Below are positions 15,989 through 25,491 of a stretch of 64,000 nt of DNA, in pieces. Source of the stretch: Amycolatopsis mediterranei. GTDB taxonomy: Bacteria; Actinomycetota; Actinomycetes; Mycobacteriales; Pseudonocardiaceae. A program made the translations under genes and the position numbers. The notes under the pieces were generated by a model, which did not search any database, was not told the origin of the DNA, and was given only the letters and a program-made list of their open reading frames with translations. The number at the start of each line of letters is the position of its first letter. Position 1 is the stretch's first letter. The stretch is from the NCBI RefSeq assembly GCF_026017845.1, contig NZ_CP100416.1, forward strand, positions 5,069,253 through 5,133,252, written 5' to 3'.

Positions 15989-17032
15989 GTGGTGGACCGG
16001 GCGAAGCCGGGGGAGCAGACGAGGACCCCTCCGTCGGGGCTGCGGCAGCCGAGCCTGGCCGACGTCGCCGGCATGGCCGGCGTCTCGCACATGACCGTCT
16101 CGCGCGTGGTCAACGAGAGCGGGCCGGTGCGCCCGGAGACCCGCGAGCGGGTGCTCGCCGCCGTGCAGAAGCTCGGGTACCGGCCCAACACCGCGGCGCG
16201 GGCGCTGGTCACCGGCCGGTCCGGCACCCTCGGCGTGGTCGCGCTCGAGTCCAATCTCTACGGACCGGCGAGCACGCTCTACGGCATCGAGAACGCGGCC
16301 CGCGAGGCCGGGTACGGCGTCGCGATCTGCAGCGTGACGCGGCCGGGCCGGACGTCGATCGGCGACGCGGTGGAGAGTCTGCGGCGCCAGGCGGTGGAGG
16401 GGATCGTCGTGATCGCCCCGCACGTCACGGCCGGGCGGGCGCTCGACGCGGCGCCGTCGGACATCCCGCTGGTCGCGGTCGGCGGTGGCGATGCGGCGCC
16501 GGTGCCGGTGCTCTCGGTCGACCAGTACGACGGCGCCCGGCGTGTCACCGAGCACCTGCTGTCCCTGGGGCACCGGACGGTGTGGCACCTGGCCGGGCCG
16601 GAGGACTGGCTGGAGGCCCGCGACCGGGAACGCGGCTGGCGCGAGACGCTGGAGGGGCGCGGCCTGCGCGTGCCGGCGGTGGTGCGTGGTGACTGGAGCC
16701 CGCGTTCGGGCTACGAGGCCGGGCGCGCACTGGTCGGCAAGCGGGGGCTCAAGGCGGTGTTTTCGGCCAATGACCAGATGGCGCTGGGTCTGCTGCGGGC
16801 GTTCACCGAGGCGGGGATCCGGGTGCCGGAGGATGTGCACGTCGCCGGGTTCGATGATGTTCCGGAGGCTGAGTACTTCACGCCGCCGCTGACCACGGTG
16901 CGGCAGGACTTCATCGAGGTCGGCCGCCGCACCTTCGGGCTTCTCGAGGAGCGGATGGCGGGCGGGGATGCCGGGGCTCGGCATCTGGTGCCCGCGGAGC
17001 TGGTCGTCCGGGAGAGCACCCGGCCGCGCTGA
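15989..17032 (+). CDS. LacI-family regulator (GH35 locus)
   Basis: A protein of about 347 aa. The N-terminal LacI helix-turn-helix is PSLADVAGMAGVSHMTVSRVVN with hinge YRPNTAARALVTGRSGTLGVV. The periplasmic-binding-type sensor follows, with the C-terminal HVAGFDDVPEAEYFTPPLTTVRQDF. GTG 15989 is preferred (with GTG 15956 possible) because it gives the same 19-residue leader as the close paralogue at 28178. The helix-turn-helix is nearly identical to that paralogue, so both probably read the same TGTTAGCGCTAACA operator, one copy of which lies just downstream at 17105 before the GH35 gene. Confidence 0.9.
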   Translation: MVDRAKPGEQTRTPPSGLRQPSLADVAGMAGVSHMTVSRVVNESGPVRPETRERVLAAVQKLGYRPNTAARALVTGRSGTLGVVALESNLYGPASTLYGIENAAREAGYGVAICSVTRPGRTSIGDAVESLRRQAVEGIVVIAPHVTAGRALDAAPSDIPLVAVGGGDAAPVPVLSVDQYDGARRVTEHLLSLGHRTVWHLAGPEDWLEARDRERGWRETLEGRGLRVPAVVRGDWSPRSGYEAGRALVGKRGLKAVFSANDQMALGLLRAFTEAGIRVPEDVHVAGFDDVPEAEYFTPPLTTVRQDFIEVGRRTFGLLEERMAGGDAGARHLVPAELVVRESTRPR

Positions 17033-17071
17033 CGCGACAGGCGCGGCCACCAGCGCCCGGCCGCGAGTGCG

Positions 17072-17089
17072 GTGAATGACTCATTCCTG
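17072..17089. repeat. Solo copy of the GTGAATGACTCATTC element
   Basis: GTGAATGACTCATTCCTG is identical over 18 bases to each arm of the 57-bp palindrome at 48376-48432. Its centre GAATGACTCATTC is itself a palindrome. It lies between the LacI stop and the GH35 operator and looks like a dispersed intergenic element. Confidence 0.75.
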
Positions 17090-17104
17090 ACGTTCAGCGC
17101 GGTG

Positions 17105-17118
17105 TGTTAGCGCTAACA
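17105..17118. promoter_or_regulatory. LacI-type operator before GH35 gene
   Basis: TGTTAGCGCTAACA is a perfect 14-bp palindrome with the central CG typical of LacI-family sites. It lies 106 bases upstream of the GH35 start and matches exactly the site at 29259-29272 before ytfQ. Confidence 0.8.
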
Positions 17119-17223
17119 GTACCTCGGCATTGATCCATCCTGGTGTTGTATCTTGACGACTTCTGTGCGGTCGGCAAAGGTTCGTGTTCGATTGTGGTCC
17201 CCGCCGCTTCAGGAGGCCCCCGC

Positions 17224-20200
17224 ATGCGCCCCGCCCGCCGCCGTCGTCGGACGTTCTTCACCGTCCTGCTCTCGATCCTCTTCGCCTTCGCCGGGATTGC
17301 CGTCCCGCAGGCTGCCGCGGCTGCGCCCGCCCCCGCTGCGCGGCCCACCCACACCGTCACCTACGACGGCTACTCCTTCCTCGTCGACGGGAAGCGGACC
17401 TACCTGTGGTCCGGCGAGTTCCACTCCTACCGCCTGCCCAGTCCCGACCTGTGGCTCGACATCTTCCAGAAGATGAAGGCGGCCGGCTTCAACTCGACGT
17501 CGCTGTACTTCGACTGGGGTTACCACTCGCCGCGGCAGGGGGTCTACGACTTCAGCGGCGTGCGGGACCTCGACAAGCTTCTCGACGTGGCGCAGCAGGC
17601 CGGCCTCTACGTCATCGCGCGGCCGGGCCCGTACATCAACGCCGAGGTCGACGGCGGTGGGTTCCCGACCTGGCTGTCCACCACGCCCGGGCACACCCGC
17701 AGTGCCGACCCGGTCTACCTGAAGTACTCCGACGAGTGGCAGACGCAGATCGACCGGATCATCGCGCGCCACCAGCTGACCAACGGCACCGGCAGCGTGC
17801 TGGCCTACCAGGTCGAGAACGAGTACTACAACGGCAACGCCGACGGCCGCGCCTACATGCAGCACCTGGAGGACAAGGCGCGCGCCGACGGCATCACCGT
17901 CCCGCTCGTCGGCAACAACAACGGCACCTTCAACGCCGGTGCCGCCGCGCTCGACGTCGACGCCGCCGACTCCTACCCGCAGGGCTTCGACTGCTCGAAC
18001 CCCACCCGGTGGAACGGCGTGCCGGACATCAGCTACGACCACGTGCCCGGGAAGCCGCTGATCACCGCGGAATTCCAGGGGGGCGCCTTCGACCCGTGGG
18101 GTGGCCCGGGCTACGAAAAGTGCGCCCAGCTGATCAACGACCAGTTCGCGAACGTCTTCTACAAGCAGAACATCGCCGTCGGCGCCACCGGGCAGAGCTT
18201 CTACATGCTGCACGGCGGCACGTCCTGGGGCTGGAGCGCGATCCCGCAGAACTACACCTCCTACGACTACGGCGCGGCGATCACCGAGGCGCGCCAGTTC
18301 GACCCGAAGTACGCCGAAGACAAGCTGATCGGGTACTTCACCCAGTCCGTCGCGCCGCTGACCAAGACCGACGGGCTCGCGGGCGCGCCGCTGACCGATC
18401 CGGCGCTCACCGACACCGCCCGGATCAACCCCGACACCCGCACGCAGTTCCACACCCTGCGGCACAGCGACTCGACGTCGACCGCGACGAACACCACCAG
18501 CCTCGCGCTCGACCTGGCCGCGCACGCCGGCTACACCTATGACGACCGCGCGGCCGAGGTCGGCTACACCGGCACCTGGAGCCACGTCGGCCCGGAGGTC
18601 AACTACACCGGCGGCGACTACCAGCACACCGAGTCGTTCTCGAACGTGACCGGGGACAGCGTCAGCATTCCCTTCACCGGCACCGGGATCCGCTGGGTGA
18701 CGTCGAAGGACCCGAGCCACGGCATCGCCGACGTCTACCTCGACGACGCCAAGGTCTCTTCGGTCGACCTCTACGCGGCAGGCAAGCAGAACCAGATCAC
18801 CGGCTACGAGGTCCGCGACCTGCCCGCCGGGCCGCACACGCTGAAGATCGTCGTCACCGGGCAGAAGAACGCGCAGGCCACGTCGCCGTACGTCGTGGTG
18901 GACGCCGTCGACCTGCTCTCGGGCAGCACCGACTACTACCCGGTCGTGCCGCAGCAGCCCGGCACCGGCGTCACGCTGAACGGGCGGCAGTCGAAGATCC
19001 TGGTCGCCGGCTACGACCTCGGCGCCACGCGGATGCAGTACTCGACGTCGGAAATCATGACGAGCGCCGCCATCGGTGGCCGGGACGTCGCGGTGCTCTA
19101 CGGTGATCACGGCGGACCCGGCGAAACCGTCCTGCGGTTCTCGAAGCAGCCGGCCGTGCAGGTGCTGGGCGGCGCGGCGATGTCCACATGGGACGCGGCC
19201 CGCGGCGACCTGCGGCTGAACTACACCCACGACGGCCTGACCCGCGTGCTCGTCACCGCGCCGGGCGCGCGGCCGCTGCTCCTGCTGCTCGCCGACAAGG
19301 CGACGGCGGCGACGTTCTGGCGCCAGGACACCGCGAGCGGCCCGGTCCTGGTCCGCGGCACCCACCTGGTGCGGACCGCGGCCGAGCAGTACGGGCTGCT
19401 GTCGCTGACCGGCGACACCGGCACCGACGGTGCGTTCGAGGTCTTCAGCGCGGCGAAGGCGTTGCTGTGGAACGGTTCCTGGGTACCGGTGAAGCCGACC
19501 TCGAGCGGCAGCGTCACCGGGACCGCGCCGGCCGCGAACGCCGTGACGCTGCCCGCGCTGACCGGCTGGAAGCACCAGCAGGAGTCCCCGGAGAGCCAGC
19601 CCGGGTTCGACGACTCGGCGTGGCCGGTGGCGGACAAGGAAACCACCAACAGCTCGACGGCGCTCGGCACGAAACCCGTTCTCTTCGCCGACGACTACGG
19701 CTTCCACACCGGTAACACCTGGTACCGCGGCCACTTCACCGGCGACGGCAAACAGACCGGGATCACCCTGGCCAGCCAGAGCGGCGGCCCGGCCGGGGCG
19801 TTCTCGGCGTGGCTCAACGGGGTCTTCCTCGGCAGCTCGACCAGCCCGCAGCACACGTTCACCTTCCCCGCGGGGTCGCTGCACCAGGGCGACAACGAGA
19901 TCTCGGTGCTGACCGTGAACATGGGTCACGAGGAGGACTACGGCGCCAGCAACGGCAACAAGGCCGCCCGCGGGCTCACCGCGGCGCGGCTGACCGGCGC
20001 CGCGCTGACGTCGGTGACCTGGCGGCTGCAGGGCGTCCGCGGCGGGGAAACCGGGCTCGACCCGGTGCGCGGCCCGCTGAACACCGGCGGCCTCTACGGC
20101 GAGCGCGCGGGCTGGTCGCTGCCCGGGTTCCCGGAGCGCGGCTGGGCACCGGCTTCGCTCCCGGCGAAGGACACGACCCCCGGCGTCTCGTGGTACCGCA

Positions 20201-21336
20201 CGACCGCGGACCTGGATCTGCCGCGCGGCCAGGACACCTCGCTCGGCTTGACCATCACCGACGACCCGGCGCGGCAGTACCGCGCGCTGATCTTCGTCAA
20301 CGGCTGGCAGCTCGGCCAGTACGTCAACTACCTCGGGCCGCAGCACAGCTTCCCGATCCCGAACGGGATCCTCAACCCGAACGGCCGCAACACGATCGCC
20401 GTCGCGGTGTGGAACCTCGACGGCAGCACCGGCGGCCTCGGCTCGATCGCCTGGACGAACTACGGCAGCTACCGCTCGCCGCTGACCGTCCGGCAGAACT
20501 CCTCGCCCGGCTACGACCCCGTGCGGTACGCGATGCCGCCGGCGCCGACGGCCGGGGTGACGCTGACCGCGCCGGACACGGCGTCGGGCGGGCAGCCGTT
20601 CACCGCGTCGGCGACCGTGCGGGTGCCGGCGGGCGCGCCGCCGGCGTTCGACGTCAAGCCGGCGCTGACCGCCCCGGCCGGGTGGACCCTCGGCGCCGCC
20701 TCGCCGCCCTCGGTGGCGCGGATCGACGGCGGCAAGTCGGCCACGTTCACCTGGACCGTGACCCCGCCCGCCACGGTGGACACCGCCGCGCTGAAGGTCG
20801 CGGTGGCCTACCGGCAGGCGGGTCGTCCGGGCTCGGTGTCCGGCGAACGGATCGTGGGCGCGGTGCCCGCGGCGCCGCCCGCCGGGCAGGTGCCGGTCGG
20901 CTCCCTGCCCTTCCTCACCGCCACGAACGGCTGGGGCCCGGTCGAGCGCGACACGAGCAACGGCGAAGCGAGCGCGGGTGACGGCAAGCCGATGACCATC
21001 GGCGGGGTGGCCTACGCCAAGGGGCTCGGCGTCCACGCGGCGAGCGACGTCCAGCTCTACCTGGCGGGCGCGTGCACCCGGCTGACGGCTTCGGTGGGCG
21101 TCGACGGCGAAACCGGCACCGGCGGCAGCGTGCGCTTCAGCGTCTCGGCCGACGGCGTCACCCGGGTGACGACGCCGGTGGTCCGCGGCGGCCAGGCGGC
21201 GGTCGCGGTCGACGTCGACGTCACCGGCGCCCAGGTGCTCGACCTGATGGTGGACGACGGCGGTGACGGCAACGGGCAGGACCACGCGGACTGGGCGGTG
21301 CCGACGCTGACCTGCGTCACGCCGCCCGCCCGGTGA
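17224..21336 (+). CDS. Secreted GH35 beta-galactosidase, multidomain
   Basis: A protein of 1370 aa. A signal peptide (RRRRRTFFTVLLSILFAFAGIAVPQAAAA) is followed by a GH35 TIM barrel at about 45-370. The acid/base is Glu200 in YQVENEYY and the nucleophile is Glu283 in ITAEFQGG. The central and C-terminal parts contain beta-sandwich modules, including jelly-roll domains around 780-1000. An NPCBM-type carbohydrate-binding domain comes at the end (MTIGGVAYAKGLGVHAASDVQLYL, then VDDGGDGNGQDHADWA). It is about twice the minimal GH35 length. The ATG at 17224 follows AGGAGG. The enzyme removes terminal beta-galactose from polysaccharide outside the cell; the exact substrate is unknown. Control is by the adjacent LacI protein. 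Confidence 0.9.
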   Translation: MRPARRRRRTFFTVLLSILFAFAGIAVPQAAAAAPAPAARPTHTVTYDGYSFLVDGKRTYLWSGEFHSYRLPSPDLWLDIFQKMKAAGFNSTSLYFDWGYHSPRQGVYDFSGVRDLDKLLDVAQQAGLYVIARPGPYINAEVDGGGFPTWLSTTPGHTRSADPVYLKYSDEWQTQIDRIIARHQLTNGTGSVLAYQVENEYYNGNADGRAYMQHLEDKARADGITVPLVGNNNGTFNAGAAALDVDAADSYPQGFDCSNPTRWNGVPDISYDHVPGKPLITAEFQGGAFDPWGGPGYEKCAQLINDQFANVFYKQNIAVGATGQSFYMLHGGTSWGWSAIPQNYTSYDYGAAITEARQFDPKYAEDKLIGYFTQSVAPLTKTDGLAGAPLTDPALTDTARINPDTRTQFHTLRHSDSTSTATNTTSLALDLAAHAGYTYDDRAAEVGYTGTWSHVGPEVNYTGGDYQHTESFSNVTGDSVSIPFTGTGIRWVTSKDPSHGIADVYLDDAKVSSVDLYAAGKQNQITGYEVRDLPAGPHTLKIVVTGQKNAQATSPYVVVDAVDLLSGSTDYYPVVPQQPGTGVTLNGRQSKILVAGYDLGATRMQYSTSEIMTSAAIGGRDVAVLYGDHGGPGETVLRFSKQPAVQVLGGAAMSTWDAARGDLRLNYTHDGLTRVLVTAPGARPLLLLLADKATAATFWRQDTASGPVLVRGTHLVRTAAEQYGLLSLTGDTGTDGAFEVFSAAKALLWNGSWVPVKPTSSGSVTGTAPAANAVTLPALTGWKHQQESPESQPGFDDSAWPVADKETTNSSTALGTKPVLFADDYGFHTGNTWYRGHFTGDGKQTGITLASQSGGPAGAFSAWLNGVFLGSSTSPQHTFTFPAGSLHQGDNEISVLTVNMGHEEDYGASNGNKAARGLTAARLTGAALTSVTWRLQGVRGGETGLDPVRGPLNTGGLYGERAGWSLPGFPERGWAPASLPAKDTTPGVSWYRTTADLDLPRGQDTSLGLTITDDPARQYRALIFVNGWQLGQYVNYLGPQHSFPIPNGILNPNGRNTIAVAVWNLDGSTGGLGSIAWTNYGSYRSPLTVRQNSSPGYDPVRYAMPPAPTAGVTLTAPDTASGGQPFTASATVRVPAGAPPAFDVKPALTAPAGWTLGAASPPSVARIDGGKSATFTWTVTPPATVDTAALKVAVAYRQAGRPGSVSGERIVGAVPAAPPAGQVPVGSLPFLTATNGWGPVERDTSNGEASAGDGKPMTIGGVAYAKGLGVHAASDVQLYLAGACTRLTASVGVDGETGTGGSVRFSVSADGVTRVTTPVVRGGQAAVAVDVDVTGAQVLDLMVDDGGDGNGQDHADWAVPTLTCVTPPAR

Positions 21337-22015
21337 CCGCGGGCAGCGGCCGGAGCACGAAGGTGGCGCGGACCTCCCGCCGTTCACGCCACAGGTGGTA
21401 CAGCGCGAGCCCGAAGATGATCGAGCCCGCGATGTTGGCCGCGAAGTGCCACCAGACGCGGTAGGTGGTCAGCCCCGGGCCCGGGTCCACGAGACCGAAG
21501 AACGTGGACAGCCCGATCGCCCGGGGCGCGCCGAACGCGACCGACAGCGTCAGGACCAGGTGCTCCAGCCCGTGCAGGCCCTGCATCCAGACGCCCATCT
21601 TCGCCCAGCGGCGGGTGCGGGTGTTCGTCGCGCGGCGGGTGATCACCATGACGCCCGCCAGGCCGGCGAGGAAGAGGAAGTTGCCGGTGAGGTGCAGCAG
21701 CTCCATCCCGAAGGTGGGCCGGCCGGGGAGGACCTGCTGCAGGCCGCTCGCCAGGCCGGTGCCCCACGGCGTCATCCAGGCCGGGGCGTTCGGGTGGCCG
21801 AGCCAGTACCCGGCCTGGGCGACGTGCTCCTGGACGTGCCCGAGCTGCCCGAGCACGCCGAAGCCGATCACCGCCAGCGCGCCGCGGTACACCCACCGCC
21901 GCACCGGGCCGCGGTTCGCGTAGGCCAGGATGCCCACCGCCGTCCACATGGCCAGCGCCCACAGCACCAGCAGCACCGCGCCCGCGGTGTCCCACCCCGA
22001 CATCGGCATCGCCAT
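21317..22015 (-). CDS. Six-helix membrane protein, unknown
   Basis: A protein of 232 aa with about six transmembrane helices (VLLVLWALAMWTAVGILAYA, ALAVIGFGVLGQLGHVQEHV, LLHLTGNFLFLAGLAGVMVI, NIAGSIIFGLALYHLW). Several conserved-looking His residues (HVQEH, LLHLTGN, GLHGLEHLVLT, WWHFAAN) suggest metal or heme ligands, but no family was recognised. The start at 22015 has a GGGAGG site. Its 3' end overlaps the convergent GH35 gene by 20 bases. Confidence 0.6.
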   Translation of the reverse strand: MAMPMSGWDTAGAVLLVLWALAMWTAVGILAYANRGPVRRWVYRGALAVIGFGVLGQLGHVQEHVAQAGYWLGHPNAPAWMTPWGTGLASGLQQVLPGRPTFGMELLHLTGNFLFLAGLAGVMVITRRATNTRTRRWAKMGVWMQGLHGLEHLVLTLSVAFGAPRAIGLSTFFGLVDPGPGLTTYRVWWHFAANIAGSIIFGLALYHLWRERREVRATFVLRPLPAVTGRAA

Positions 22016-22125
22016 GGCCGCCTCCCGAGCTCGTCCCCTCGACGCTAACTCCGGCCCGGGCCGCCGGACGTCTTCCGGCGTGCGCCGGGAACCGGACAAA
22101 CCGTTGCACAGCAACGGTTTCCGTC

Positions 22126-22743
22126 TCAGGTGAGGACAAGCCGGACGGCGAGTGCGGTGATCACGGCACTCGAGACGAGCGCCGTCACCAGCCGGCCGCG
22201 CCGCCCGGTGAGGACCCGCCCGAGCAGCGCCCCGCCGCCGGCGAGCGCGGCTTGCCAGCTCGCCGAGGCGGCGAACGCGGCGAGCACGAACACCGCCTGG
22301 TCGAGCAGCGGGACGGCCGTGCCGGCGCGGCCGCCGACCACCAGCGCGGTGAAGTAGACGACCGTGGCCGGGTTGACGAGCGTGATGCCGAGCAGGCTGA
22401 GGTAGGCGCGACCGGGCGCGAGCGGGGACACCGGCCGCGGGGTGGGGGCGCGGTGGGAACGGACCGCGCGCACGGCGCCGTGGGCGGCGAGCACGAGCAG
22501 GATCGCCGCCGAGAGCAGCCGCAGCGGCCCGGCGAACGGGGCGACGACGTCCGCGATCGCGGCGCCGCCGAGCACGGCGACCAGCGCGTACACCCCGTCC
22601 GCCGTCGCGACGCCGAGCGCCGCGGCGAGGCCCGTCCGCAGCGACGTGCGGGCGGTGAGGGCCACCAGGTACGTCCCGACGGCCCCGACCGGGATCGCGA
22701 TGCCGTAGCCGGCGACCAGGCCGGCGAACAGCGCGGCGCTCAC
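22126..22743 (-). CDS. LysE/RhtB-family exporter
   Basis: A protein of 205 aa, the normal length of this amino-acid exporter family. The N-terminus (GLVAGYGIAIPVGAVGTYLVALTARTSLRTGLAAALGVATADGVYALVA) has the family G-x(5)-PG/PVG-like turn and Asp. A second half contains LSLLGITLVNPATVVYFTALV. Six helices are predicted. GTG 22743 is taken as the start although the ribosome site GGAGG is rather far upstream. The substrate is unknown; amino acids or derivatives are expected for the family. Confidence 0.85.
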   Translation of the reverse strand: MSAALFAGLVAGYGIAIPVGAVGTYLVALTARTSLRTGLAAALGVATADGVYALVAVLGGAAIADVVAPFAGPLRLLSAAILLVLAAHGAVRAVRSHRAPTPRPVSPLAPGRAYLSLLGITLVNPATVVYFTALVVGGRAGTAVPLLDQAVFVLAAFAASASWQAALAGGGALLGRVLTGRRGRLVTALVSSAVITALAVRLVLT

Positions 22744-22963
22744 GACGCTGGGGTGATCGACCTCCGCGGACGGCACGGCTGCTGCCGGACCGGCGCGGTG
22801 GCGGCGGCGACGGTCGGCAGGAGCGGGGTGCGGGGCGTGGTCATGGCGCAGATCGTGACCGCCACCGGGCGGGGAGGCAACCGGGTTTTCCAGCCGGTGG
22901 GCTCCGGCGAGCTGTGCTTGAATCGCCCGGAGGGAGGCACGCGAGCGAGAGAGGGCTTTCACG

Positions 22964-23758
22964 ATGCGGGTCGACCTGAGCGGGAAAACGGCACTGGTCA
23001 CCGGATCCACCCAGGGCATCGGCGCGGCGATCGCGACCGGCCTGGCGGCGGCGGGCGCGCGCGTCGCAATCAACGGCCGGAGCGAGACGGGGGTCCACAA
23101 GGCCATCGCGCGGCTGCGCGAGGAGGTGCCGGACGCGGACTTCCTGCCGGCCCCGGGCGACGTCTCCGAGGAGGCCGGCGCGGCCCAGGTGGTCGAAGAG
23201 GTGCCGGAAACCGACATCCTGGTCAACAACCTCGGCATCTTCGGCGCGCAGGAGCCCCTGGAGATCACCGACGCCGACTGGCGGCGCTACTTCGAGGTCA
23301 ACGTCCTGGCCGCGGTCCGGCTCACCCGCGCCTACCTGCCGGGCATGACCGACCGTGGCTGGGGCCGGATCCAGTACATCGCCAGCGATTCCGCGATCGT
23401 CATCCCGGCCGAGATGATCCATTATGGAGTGTCGAAGACCGCGCTGCTCGGGGTGTCCCGCGGGTTCGCCAAGCACGCGGCCGGTACCGGTGTCACGGTC
23501 AACGCCGTGATCGCCGGCCCGACGCACACCGGCGGTGTCGAGGACTTCGTCTACGAGCTCGTCGACAAGGACCTGCCCTGGGAGGAAGCCCAGCGCGAGT
23601 TCATGAAGAAGCACCGCCCGCAATCGCTGCTGCAGCGGCTGATCGAGCCCGAGGAGATCGCGCACCTGGTGGTGTACCTGAGTTCGCCGTTCGCCTCGGC
23701 GACCACCGGCGCGGCGGTGCGGGTGGACGGCGGCTACGTCGACGCGATCGTGCCGTGA
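22964..23758 (+). CDS. Short-chain dehydrogenase/reductase
   Basis: A protein of 264 aa. The classical SDR pattern is cofactor motif TGSTQGIGAAIA, NNLGIFG (NNxG), Ser in IASDSAIV and YGVSK catalytic Tyr/Lys. A C-terminal extension (GVEDFVYELVDKDLPWEEAQREFMKKHRPQSLLQRLIEPEEIA) is characteristic of a subgroup of actinobacterial SDRs of unknown substrate. It is a single gene with its own upstream gap of 220 bases. The start ATG 22964 has a weak purine-rich site. Confidence 0.88.
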   Translation: MRVDLSGKTALVTGSTQGIGAAIATGLAAAGARVAINGRSETGVHKAIARLREEVPDADFLPAPGDVSEEAGAAQVVEEVPETDILVNNLGIFGAQEPLEITDADWRRYFEVNVLAAVRLTRAYLPGMTDRGWGRIQYIASDSAIVIPAEMIHYGVSKTALLGVSRGFAKHAAGTGVTVNAVIAGPTHTGGVEDFVYELVDKDLPWEEAQREFMKKHRPQSLLQRLIEPEEIAHLVVYLSSPFASATTGAAVRVDGGYVDAIVP

Positions 23759-23789
23759 GGCCGCCGGGCCGCACGGCACGCGGGGTTGC

Positions 23790-25271
23790 TCAGGGGGTGA
23801 CGGGGATGTTCGTCAGGCCCGAGCGGGCGTTCGTCACCGTGTTCGACGCGTACACGACGTTCGGATTGGCCGCGCACTTGGACACCGAGCTGATCTTGAT
23901 CGCGTAGTCGCCCACGCCGCCGAGGTCGGACTTGTTGCCGCGCCACACGTTGCCGCAGCCGTTGTCGAACGACGGGCTCGTGCTCGTGTTGTGGTTCTCG
24001 TAGCCGTTGGCGAACGTGCCGGGCGGGGCGAACGTGCCCGTGTTGCCTTCGATCGTGTAACCGATGCCCTTGACGTCGATCCAGGAGTCCGCCGAGTTCT
24101 GGCCGGAAATCCCGCGGCCGTCGAAGGTGTTGCCCCGGATCACGCCGCCGAACGTGCCTTCCTTGACGTCGATCGGTTCGGCGGCGATGAACGGGCCGAT
24201 GTGGTTGTCCAGCACCTGGATCCGGTCGCCGCGGTCGACGCTGCCGGAGTTGCCGTGGCAGCCCCAGTTCGAGTTGGCCGAGCCGAGGTAGACGCCTTCG
24301 CCGTAGCCGGGCTGCACGAGCCCGGTGTAGGTGATCGTGGAGTTCTTCAGCACGCTGTCGGCCGACGAGCGGCGGAAGTGCACGCCCTCTTCGTCGATGT
24401 GGTGGACGGTGACGCCGTCGATGGTGGTGTGCGGCGAGTTGTCCGCGACGATGCCCTTCTTCGAGTCCTGCACGGTGAACCCGCGGAGCGTCCAGTAGGG
24501 CGCGTTCGCCAGCCAGAGGCCGTAGCCGGAGTCCCAGCCGGCGGTCGGTGCCGGGCAGCCGGGGGCGTCGCCGGAGGGGCCGTCGTTGATCAGGACGGCG
24601 TTCGCCGGGCCGGAGAGGGTGATCGGCTTGGCCGCGGTGCCGGCTTTGGTGGTGACGAACGAGCCGCGGTAGGTGCCGGCCGCGAGCCGGATCGCCTGCC
24701 CGGGAGCGGCGCTCGCGAGCGCGGCCTGCAGCTGGGCGGCCGTCGAGACGTCGACGACGTCGCCGGTGGGCGGGGGCGTGGTGGTGGTCGTCGGTGTCGT
24801 GGGCGGGGTCGTCGTGGACGTGGTCGGTGTGGTCGCCGGGGGCGTCGTCACCTGGCCGCCGCCGTCGCACGGGAGGCCGTTGACGGTGCAGCCGGTGGGG
24901 AGGCCGGTGCCGGCGACGGTGAAGCCGAAGTTCGCGGTGCCGCCGGGCGGGACGGTGCCGTTGAAGGTCGCGTTGGTGAACCGGTAGTGGCGGCCGGCCT
25001 GCGTGCGGACGGAACTCCAGGAGCTGCTCACGGCCGAACCGGCGGGCAGGTCGAACTCGACGGTCCAGCCGGTGGCGGCGGTGTCGCCGCGGTTGGTGAC
25101 GGTGTAGCCGCCGCCGTAGCCACTGGTCCAGACCGACGTCTGCGCGAAAGCCGCGGCCAGGTTCGCCGCGGCGGCCGCCGCCCCACCGAGCGCGGCGGTG
25201 ACGGCGACGGCGGCGGAAATGCTGACGGCGCCGAGGAAAACGGCGCGGCGGGACGAGGATCGTGGGGACAC
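23790..25271 (-). CDS. Secreted CBM2 plus right-handed beta-helix protein
   Basis: A protein of 493 aa. A signal peptide is followed by a cellulose-binding CBM2 module at about 40-150, with characteristic tryptophans (VWTSGYGGGYTVTN, TGWTVEFDLPAG) and a Cys pair. A Thr/Pro linker comes at 152-185. Then a pectate-lyase-like parallel beta-helix runs over about 190-490 (LRGFTVQDSKKGIVADNSPHTTIDGVTVHHIDEEGVHFR). The fold and targeting suggest a polysaccharide lyase or hydrolase acting on plant cell wall, but no catalytic set was identified. GTG 25271 has a GGAGG site. It fits the plant-biomass theme of the neighbouring arabinan and galactan genes. Confidence 0.82.
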   Translation of the reverse strand: MSPRSSSRRAVFLGAVSISAAVAVTAALGGAAAAAANLAAAFAQTSVWTSGYGGGYTVTNRGDTAATGWTVEFDLPAGSAVSSSWSSVRTQAGRHYRFTNATFNGTVPPGGTANFGFTVAGTGLPTGCTVNGLPCDGGGQVTTPPATTPTTSTTTPPTTPTTTTTPPPTGDVVDVSTAAQLQAALASAAPGQAIRLAAGTYRGSFVTTKAGTAAKPITLSGPANAVLINDGPSGDAPGCPAPTAGWDSGYGLWLANAPYWTLRGFTVQDSKKGIVADNSPHTTIDGVTVHHIDEEGVHFRRSSADSVLKNSTITYTGLVQPGYGEGVYLGSANSNWGCHGNSGSVDRGDRIQVLDNHIGPFIAAEPIDVKEGTFGGVIRGNTFDGRGISGQNSADSWIDVKGIGYTIEGNTGTFAPPGTFANGYENHNTSTSPSFDNGCGNVWRGNKSDLGGVGDYAIKISSVSKCAANPNVVYASNTVTNARSGLTNIPVTP

Positions 25272-25491
25272 CGATGGCCTCCGGAAAGCGGAACTGCGGA
25301 GGTGTTGCGGCGGACACCCGGACTTTTCCTTTATAGGGCACCGCCCTGACGTCAGTCAACAGGATGAACAATGATCACATACGTGAATATGACACTTTAC
25401 GGTGACGCGGAGCTGAAGAGACGTTCGACGGGGAATTCTTCCCGGTGAACCCCTTGGCACGCAGGGGAAAGCTTGGCGGAAGGAGAGCACG

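Noticed and set aside
17209..21387. A 1392-codon minus-strand frame opposite the GH35 gene
   Set aside because: A shadow of the real GH35 coding sequence: no domains, biased Val/Arg/Gly composition.
22742..22844. A 34-aa leader peptide overlapping the LysE start
   Set aside because: It overlaps the LysE start as GTGA but has no ribosome site and no conserved feature; cannot be supported.
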